Shown: positions 57,935-64,000 of the stretch, piece by piece
Position numbering within the stretch: the stretch's first letter is position 1
Layout of the letters: each line of letters opens with the position of its first letter
Source of the DNA: Diplonema japonicum
Taxonomy: Eukaryota; Euglenozoa; Diplonemea; Diplonemida; Diplonemidae
Assembly (NCBI GenBank): GCA_964019335.1
Contig: OZ025696.1
Location: 372,001 to 436,000 of the forward strand
Length of the DNA: 64,000 nucleotides
Direction of reading: 5' to 3'
The notes under the pieces: model-generated
Told to the model about the DNA's origin: nothing
Seen by the model: only the letters and a program-made list of their open reading frames with translations
The model's database searches: none
Made by a program: the position numbers and the translations under genes

Positions 57935-60900
57935 TTAGAGTTTGAACGCCTCCATTTCTCCACTTTGAGCAGAGTACTCTGGTTCCGTGTAAGTCATAAA
58001 GTCACCAATGCTAGGCCCACCGCTACGTCTTTTGACTGCCACCGCTGCTGCTATCCCGCAGATGGCAAGGAGCCCGCCCAGGATGCCGAGGATGACAGGG
58101 AGCCAGTTGAAGGAGTCGTCGTCCCCGCACTTCTCGACAGGCCTCCCCGTCGCTGGTTCCTTGCTGCCCTTCTTGCAGGTGCACGTGTAGTCCTTCACAG
58201 AGTCGAAGGTCTTCATCGGGTCCTCGCACTCCTGCTCCTCCCCACACGGCCCTGACGAAGACGAACCCGACGACGGTGCCTCCAACCCGTCCTTCCGCAC
58301 GAAGCACTCGTCGTACCCGCACGACCCCACAGGCCCGTTCTCCCTCGACCCTGTCCCCCACCCGCAGCTGCAGCGGAAGCCCTTCTCAGTAGCCGTGCAC
58401 TCTTCTCCCGCCTTGCAGGGGTCCGCCTCGCACCCGGGAGCCTCCGCCCCGACCTTGCAGTCCGTCACAGCCTCCCCGGTTGCCTTCGACGTCCCCTCCT
58501 TGCACGAGCACACGAAGTCCCCGGTGCTCCCCGCAGTCTGCACAGGGTCCGTGCACACCTGGTCCGCCCCACAGGGACTGCTGCTGCACTCGTCGACAGG
58601 GCCAGCCTCGCACACCGCCACCATCCCAACAGCCGTCGTTCCCTTGCAGCTGCACTCGAAGTTCTTCTTTGGTGTCACTCGCTTGTCGTCGTCTGTGCAA
58701 GTCTGCTTGTCCCCGCATGGGGAATCCTCACACTCATCCCTCTCGCACACCCCCACCTTGCCGCCGACACGCTTCCTGTCTGCGTCCGTCTTGCATGTGC
58801 ACACGTAGTCGCCGCGAGAGTCCGCTGCTGTCTCGGGGTCCCTGCAGTTCTGGTCCCCCCCGCACAGGGACAGCCCGGTCTTCTTCGCCTCGGCACACTC
58901 GTCGAATTCGCACTCCGCACGTTCCCCGACAGCCCTCACACTTGCCCCGCGACACATGCACACGAAGTCCCCCGCCTTCTCGCTCGGGTCGTGGCAGTCC
59001 TGGTCCGACCCGCACGGCTTCCTCCCGCACTCCGACCCCACACTCGCGGGGACGGGTGTCCCAGGTGCCCGTGTCTTCGGAACGTCCGTCGAAGGGGCCT
59101 TCGTCTGCCCAGGTGCCAGGGTCGAAGGCCTAGCCGTACTCGGGGCTTCTGTGGCAGGTGACGCTGTCTCACCAGGAACAAGGGTTTTTGGGACTTGCGT
59201 CGCGGGTGCCATGGTGTCAGGGGCTGCCGTCTCACCAGGAACAAGGGTTCTTGGGACCTGTGTCTTGGGTGCCATGGTGTCAGGGGCCGCCGTCTCACCA
59301 GGAACAAGGGTTTTTGGTACTTCTGTCTTTGGCGCTGTCGTGTCAGGGGCTGCCGTCTCACCAGGAACAAGGGTTTTTGGGACCTGTGTCTTGGGTGCCA
59401 TGGTGTCAGGGGCTGCCGTCTCACCAGGAACAAGTGTGGTCGGTGCTTCTGTTCTCGGTGCCGTCGTGTCTGGGGCACTTGTGGTCCCAGGTGTCCGAGT
59501 CACAGGTGCAGTGGTTTTAGGAGCCATTGTGTTTGGAGCCGCTGTTTCACCAGGAACAATGGTCGATGGAATCACAGTCACTGGCACTATAGTTTTTGGT
59601 GCACCCGTGTCAGGAGCACCGGTTGAAGGAGCAATTGTGCTAGGGGCAGAGGTATCAGGTGCATTAGTCTTCAGTACTTTCGGTGATCTCGTGACTGGAG
59701 CGTCTGTGATAGGAACTGACGCCATCGGTGAATTTGTAGTCGGCGAACTTGTAACAGGAACTCCTGTGGCAGGTGCATTGGTTGATGGTGCCCTTGTGTT
59801 AGGAGCGCTTGTCGCGGGTGAAGACGTGGTACCTGCAGCTTTGTCCTTGCACAGACCAGGGTTCTTGGTGAAAACAGAAGAATCAGGTTCAATGAGGCCA
59901 CCAGAGCCTTGTTCGAAAGGCTTGGTACCAACCCAGTAACCCTGACCCCTCTCACCGTACTGGCACCCGAACTCCCACCACTCACCGTTCCAACCCCAAG
60001 GACCAGGAGAGGGACACTTCACAGCAGCACACCCCATGGCATAGATGTTCGAGGAAGACATCTGTGTGTAGTGAGAAGTGACACCACCATTAGAACTGTC
60101 AGAAGCCCAGTTGTAGTCATCCTTCTCATCCCACCAGCTCTGTCCAAGGTACCCAGGAGTGCCATCACTCATCAATGCCTCACAAGCAGTACCAGCACAG
60201 TAAGCAAGGTTCTCACCAAGGTACTCAAACCCACCGACATCCTTGCGAACAGTGTTCTGGTCAGAGTGGGGCCAGTTCGAGTCACACCTCCCAATGTGTC
60301 CACGGATGGTCGCAGCAATGTTGGTGTCCCACCTGACCTTGTGCATGTCCTTGGCGGGAGGGCTTGTGTTGGAACGCCATTCGTTGTGCTTGTCGAGGAT
60401 GGCCTGCTCCCAAACAGACAGAGGGCAAGATGAACCACCGCCACCACCACCACCGCCAGAAGAAGAAGGTGCCGAGGTAACAGGAGCAGGAGGTGCTGGT
60501 GTTGGGTTTGAGGGAGGGGAGTTTCCATCATTGCACAGACCAGGGTTCTTGGTGAAAACAGAAGAATCAGGTTCAATGAGGCCACCAGAGCCCTGTTCGA
60601 AAGGCTTGGTACCAACCCAGTAACCCTGACCCCTCTCACCGTACTGGCACCCGAACTCCCACCACTCACCATTCCAACCCCAAGGACCAGGAGAGGGACA
60701 CTTCACAGCAGCACACCCCATGGCATAGATGTTCGAGGAAGACATCTGTGTGTAGTGGGAAGTGACACCACCATTAGAACTGTCAGAGGCCCAGTTGTAG
60801 TCATCCTTCTCATCCCACCAGCTCTGTCCAAGGTACCCAGGAGTGCCATCACTCATCAATGCCTCACAAGCAGTACCAGCACAGTAAGCAAGGTTCTCAC

Positions 60901-63187
60901 CAAGGTACTCGTACCCACCGACATCCTTGCGAACAGTGTTCTGGTCAGAGTGGGGCCAGTTCGAGTCACACCTCCCAATGTGTCCACGGATGGTCGCAGC
61001 AATGTTGGTGTCCCACCTGACCTTGTGCATGTCCTTGGCGGGAGGGCTTGTGTTGGAACGCCATTCGTTGTGCTTGTCAAGGATGGCCTGCTCCCAAACA
61101 GACAGAGGGCAAGATGAACCACCACCACCACCACCGCCAGAAGAAGGTGCCGAGGTGACAGGAGCAGGAGGTGCTGGTGTTGGGTTTGAGGGAGGGGAGT
61201 TTCCATCATTGCACAGACCAGGGTTCTTGGTGAAAACAGAAGAATCAGGTTCAATGAGGCCACCAGAGCCCTGTTCGAAAGGCTTGGTACCAACCCAGTA
61301 ACCCTGACCCCTCTCACCGTACTGGCACCCGAACTCCCACCACTCACCGTTCCAACCCCAAGGACCAGGAGAGGGACACTTCACAGCAGCACACCCCATG
61401 GCATAGATGTTCGAGGAAGACATCTGTGTGTAGTGGGAAGTGACACCACCATTAGAACTGTCAGAAGCCCAGTTGTAGTCATCCTTCTCATCCCACCAGC
61501 TCTGCCCAAGGTACCCAGGAGTGCCATCACTCATCAATGCCTCACAAGCAGTACCAGCACAGTAAGCAAGGTTCTCACCAAGGTACTCGTACCCACCGAC
61601 ATCCTTGCGAACCGTGTTTTGGTCAGAGTGGGGCCAGTTCGAGTCACACCTCCCAATGTGTCCACGGATTGTCGCAGCAATGTTGGTGTCCCACCTGACC
61701 TTGTGCATGTCCTTGGCGGGAGGGCTTGTGTTGGAACGCCATTCGTTGTGCTTGTCAAGGATGGCCTGCTCCCAAACAGACAGAGGGCAAGATGAACCAC
61801 CGCCACCACCACCACCGCCAGAAGAAGAAGGTGCCGAGGTAACAGGAGCAGGAGGTGCTGGTGTTGGGTTTGAGGGAGGGGAGTTTCCATCATTGCACAG
61901 ACCAGGGTTCTTGGTGTAAACAGAAGAATCAGGTTCAATGAGGCCACCAGAGCCCTGTTCAAAGGGCTTGGTACCAACCCAGTAACCCTGACCCCTCTCA
62001 CCGTACTGGCACCCGAACTCCCACCACTCACCATTCCAACCCCAAGGACCAGGAGAGGGACACTTCACAGCAGCACACCCCATGGCATAGATGTTCGAGG
62101 AAGACATCTGTGTGTAGTGAGAAGTGACACCACCATTAGAACTGTCAGAGGCCCAGTTGTAGTCATCCTTCTCATCCCACCAGCTCTGCCCAAGGTACCC
62201 AGGAGTGCCATCACTCATCAATGCCTCACAAGCAGTACCAGCACAGTAAGCAAGGTTCTCACCAAGGTACTCAAACCCACCGACATCCTTGCGAACAGTG
62301 TTCTGGTCAGAGTGGGGCCAGTTCGAGTCACACCTCCCAATGTGTCCACGGATGGTCGCAGCAATGTTGGTGTCCCACCTGACCTTGTGCATGTCCTTGG
62401 CGGGAGGGCTTGTGTTGGAACGCCATTCGTTGTGCTTGTCGAGGATGGCCTGCTCCCAAACAGACAGAGGGCAAGATGAACCACCACCACCACCGCCAGA
62501 AGAAGAAGGTGCCGATGTGACAGGAGCAGGAGGTGGTGTTGGATTCGAAGGAGGGGAGTTCCCATCATTGCACAGACCAGGGTTCTTGGTGAAAACAGAA
62601 GAATCAGGTTCAATGAGGCCACCAGAGCCCTGTTCGAAAGGCTTGGTACCAACCCAGTAACCCTGACCCCTCTCACCGTACTGGCACCCGAACTCCCACC
62701 ACTCACCGTTCCAACCCCAAGGACCAGGAGAGGGACACTTCACAGCAGCACACCCCATGGCATAGATGTTCGAGGAAGACATCTGTGTGTAGTGGGAAGT
62801 GACACCACCATTAGAACTGTCAGAGGCCCAGTTGTAGTCATCCTTCTCATCCCACCAGCTCTGCCCAAGGTACCCAGGAGTGCCATCACTCATCAATGCC
62901 TCACAAGCAGTACCAGCACAGTAAGCAAGGTTCTCACCAAGGTACTCAAACCCACCGACATCCTTACGAACAGTGTTCTGGTCAGAGTGGGGCCAGTTCG
63001 AGTCACACTTCCCAATGTGTCCACGGATGGTCGCAGCAATGTTGGTGTCCCACCTGACCTTGTGCATGTCCTTGGCGGGAGGGCTTGTGTTGGAACGCCA
63101 TTCGTTGTGCTTGTCAAGGATGGCCTGCTCCCACACTGAGAGTGTGCATGTCGCAGACAGTACACTGACGTAAAACGCCAGCAACAT
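57935..63187 (-). CDS. CAP-domain mucin-like surface protein 5 (5 CAP domains)
   Basis: 1750 residues from the ATG at 63187; an in-frame ATG 13 codons upstream lies before the conserved signal peptide MLLAFYVSVLSATC. Five subtype II CAP domains start near 15, 232, 459, 689 and 916; stalk short, about 1112-1382, with some unusual segments (SPKVLKTNAP); six EGF-like modules; helix about 1689-1715 followed by VKRRSGG; tail PSIGDFMTYTEPE ending GEMEAFKL. It is the closest relative of gene 4 by CAP type, tail and 3' flank, yet its stalk is different. The candidate splice AG is the same GGTAACCTGATGTG block (plus strand) as in gene 4. Surface glycoprotein inferred. Confidence 0.9.
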   Translation of the reverse strand: MLLAFYVSVLSATCTLSVWEQAILDKHNEWRSNTSPPAKDMHKVRWDTNIAATIRGHIGKCDSNWPHSDQNTVRKDVGGFEYLGENLAYCAGTACEALMSDGTPGYLGQSWWDEKDDYNWASDSSNGGVTSHYTQMSSSNIYAMGCAAVKCPSPGPWGWNGEWWEFGCQYGERGQGYWVGTKPFEQGSGGLIEPDSSVFTKNPGLCNDGNSPPSNPTPPPAPVTSAPSSSGGGGGGSSCPLSVWEQAILDKHNEWRSNTSPPAKDMHKVRWDTNIAATIRGHIGRCDSNWPHSDQNTVRKDVGGFEYLGENLAYCAGTACEALMSDGTPGYLGQSWWDEKDDYNWASDSSNGGVTSHYTQMSSSNIYAMGCAAVKCPSPGPWGWNGEWWEFGCQYGERGQGYWVGTKPFEQGSGGLIEPDSSVYTKNPGLCNDGNSPPSNPTPAPPAPVTSAPSSSGGGGGGGGSSCPLSVWEQAILDKHNEWRSNTSPPAKDMHKVRWDTNIAATIRGHIGRCDSNWPHSDQNTVRKDVGGYEYLGENLAYCAGTACEALMSDGTPGYLGQSWWDEKDDYNWASDSSNGGVTSHYTQMSSSNIYAMGCAAVKCPSPGPWGWNGEWWEFGCQYGERGQGYWVGTKPFEQGSGGLIEPDSSVFTKNPGLCNDGNSPPSNPTPAPPAPVTSAPSSGGGGGGGSSCPLSVWEQAILDKHNEWRSNTSPPAKDMHKVRWDTNIAATIRGHIGRCDSNWPHSDQNTVRKDVGGYEYLGENLAYCAGTACEALMSDGTPGYLGQSWWDEKDDYNWASDSSNGGVTSHYTQMSSSNIYAMGCAAVKCPSPGPWGWNGEWWEFGCQYGERGQGYWVGTKPFEQGSGGLIEPDSSVFTKNPGLCNDGNSPPSNPTPAPPAPVTSAPSSSGGGGGGGGSSCPLSVWEQAILDKHNEWRSNTSPPAKDMHKVRWDTNIAATIRGHIGRCDSNWPHSDQNTVRKDVGGFEYLGENLAYCAGTACEALMSDGTPGYLGQSWWDEKDDYNWASDSSNGGVTSHYTQMSSSNIYAMGCAAVKCPSPGPWGWNGEWWEFGCQYGERGQGYWVGTKPFEQGSGGLIEPDSSVFTKNPGLCKDKAAGTTSSPATSAPNTRAPSTNAPATGVPVTSSPTTNSPMASVPITDAPVTRSPKVLKTNAPDTSAPSTIAPSTGAPDTGAPKTIVPVTVIPSTIVPGETAAPNTMAPKTTAPVTRTPGTTSAPDTTAPRTEAPTTLVPGETAAPDTMAPKTQVPKTLVPGETAAPDTTAPKTEVPKTLVPGETAAPDTMAPKTQVPRTLVPGETAAPDTMAPATQVPKTLVPGETASPATEAPSTARPSTLAPGQTKAPSTDVPKTRAPGTPVPASVGSECGRKPCGSDQDCHDPSEKAGDFVCMCRGASVRAVGERAECEFDECAEAKKTGLSLCGGDQNCRDPETAADSRGDYVCTCKTDADRKRVGGKVGVCERDECEDSPCGDKQTCTDDDKRVTPKKNFECSCKGTTAVGMVAVCEAGPVDECSSSPCGADQVCTDPVQTAGSTGDFVCSCKEGTSKATGEAVTDCKVGAEAPGCEADPCKAGEECTATEKGFRCSCGWGTGSRENGPVGSCGYDECFVRKDGLEAPSSGSSSSGPCGEEQECEDPMKTFDSVKDYTCTCKKGSKEPATGRPVEKCGDDDSFNWLPVILGILGGLLAICGIAAAVAVKRRSGGPSIGDFMTYTEPEYSAQSGEMEAFKL

Positions 63188-63321
63188 GGTGTGTGTAGGT
63201 AACCTGATGTGAAATGTATAGAACAATTTTGATAACTTCTATAGTCAGAAAAGAAAATATACCATTCCCACTTAGTGAATTTATATCTATCTAGTCTAAA
63301 AGTACGATCTGAACGTTGCAA

Positions 63322-63735
63322 CTAAGATTTCTTAATCAACTCTAGCATGTGCTGCGCAGGTCTGCCCACTCTCGCCTCAGTTTCAGTAACGAGGATAGGC
63401 CTCTCGAGAAGTATCGGGTGCTCAACTAGCATGTCGACCCACTCCTCTTCTGTCACGTCGGACTTCTTAATCTTCATCTCTTTGAACTTAGCTTCGTTGA
63501 GCCTCACAGCTCCTTCTAGCGGTGTCACGTCAAGCTTTTGAAACAAATCCTGAACCTCACTTCTGTCGAGGCCGGCTTTCAAGTACTCTTTGACCTCTAC
63601 TTCGACATCTGCGGATTTCAGGGCTTCAAGCCCCTGACGGCTCTTGCTGCATCTAGGGTTATGGTAGTAGATAAGTTTGGAGCCGTCTCGGCTTGATGCG
63701 GATGCGACCTTTCGTTTTTTGGCGGCTGGTGGCAT
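63322..63735 (-). CDS. ArsC-family (arsenate reductase-like) protein
   Basis: A 137-residue protein. After a 16-residue extension, IYYHNPRCSKSRQGLE is the thioredoxin-fold active-site region of the ArsC family with Cys29. Arg78, Arg112 (ERPILV) and Arg125 (VGRPAQ) correspond to the three arginines that hold arsenate in bacterial ArsC. Members reduce arsenate with glutathione or glutaredoxin, but some family members are only related oxidoreductases or transcription regulators (Spx group), so the substrate is uncertain. The N-terminus MPPAAKKRKVASAS looks like a nuclear localisation signal and is absent from bacterial homologues. The ATG at 63735 follows 12 A residues. The family is mainly bacterial, so ancient gene transfer is possible. 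Confidence 0.85.
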   Translation of the reverse strand: MPPAAKKRKVASASSRDGSKLIYYHNPRCSKSRQGLEALKSADVEVEVKEYLKAGLDRSEVQDLFQKLDVTPLEGAVRLNEAKFKEMKIKKSDVTEEEWVDMLVEHPILLERPILVTETEARVGRPAQHMLELIKKS

Positions 63736-63747
63736 TTTTTTTTTTTT

Positions 63748-64000
63748 TTAAATTCTTTTAGTCTTGGGGGAAAAAAAAAAGGTTGTAATAGGTACAATAG
63801 ACGCGTTACATGCGGTCAAACCCCGTGGAGCGAAGAAAGTGCCAGCCTCGAGGGACCCATGGGCGGCGAAGATCTTGTTCAGCTCGCAGCTTGCGGTGCA
63901 ATACCCATAGTGTAGGATGTACTTTTTATTTGGGTCTGCGTGTGACGTTGGTTTGAACAAAGGTGTGCAGCAGGCGCCCCTGCAATCAATAAGTGGTAAC
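63748..64000 (-). other. Open frame running in from the right edge
   Basis: A Cys-rich frame (for example IDCRGACC and HYGYCTASCELNKIF) is open from beyond 64000 to a TAA at 63748 and is in the same frame as the ArsC-family gene, separated by that stop and four AAA codons. It overlaps the putative splice acceptor, which argues against it being the end of a separate gene. I recognise no family. Confidence 0.25.
63763..63782 (-). promoter_or_regulatory. Possible trans-splice acceptor of the ArsC-family gene
   Basis: Coding strand: a tract of T then C (plus 63766-63782) ends in AAG with the AG at plus 63763-63764, about 28 bases before the ATG. Confidence 0.4.

Overview
The window looks like nuclear DNA of a unicellular eukaryote. 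Every gene and retroelement I can support lies on the minus strand, no protein gene needs an intron, and several start codons are preceded by a pyrimidine tract and then AG on the coding strand, which suits spliced-leader trans-splicing. One-strand gene order, intronless genes and possible trans-splicing together suggest a euglenozoan (kinetoplastid or diplonemid type). This is inference; no spliced-leader gene or rRNA was seen to confirm it. Spacers are packed with long A/T and G/C homopolymers, while the coding DNA is GC-rich and complex.

Layout, left to right (3' to 5' in transcription order). 1-5 kb: four tandem copies, one cut by the edge, of a small four-helix membrane protein with a Cys-rich loop. 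5.5-6.1 kb: an ankyrin-repeat protein. 9-63 kb: five giant paralogous surface proteins (9.2-15.6, 18.7-24.3, 33.1-37.7, 40.0-46.8 and 57.9-63.2 kb). Each has a signal peptide, 2 to 6 near-identical CAP (SCP/PR-1) domains joined by poly-Gly linkers, a Thr/Pro mucin-like stalk, six EGF-like modules, one transmembrane helix and a short tail with a shared motif. 63.3-63.7 kb: an ArsC-family protein with a nuclear-signal-like N-terminus.

Mobile DNA is interleaved with the CAP genes. Element A (26.6-32.5 kb) is a decayed non-LTR retrotransposon. Element B (about 50.35-56.96 kb) is better preserved and carries an OTU-like protease domain in its first ORF. C (about 49.6-50.2 kb) is a 5'-truncated relative, and two short fragments match the 3' end of A. 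A dispersed repeat of about 110 bp folds into a long hairpin. One copy is interrupted by a 1-kb insertion holding a single 317-codon ORF, flanked by a perfect 18-bp direct repeat. Two inverted-repeat elements lie beside it.

The CAP genes appear to evolve by duplication, homogenisation and domain shuffling. The EGF/TM block is almost identical in all five genes, and a block of about 2.8 kb is shared between genes 2 and 4 although their CAP domains belong to different subtypes. The likely theme is a fast-changing family of mucin-like adhesive or secreted-type ectodomain proteins at the cell surface; their actual function is not shown by the sequence.
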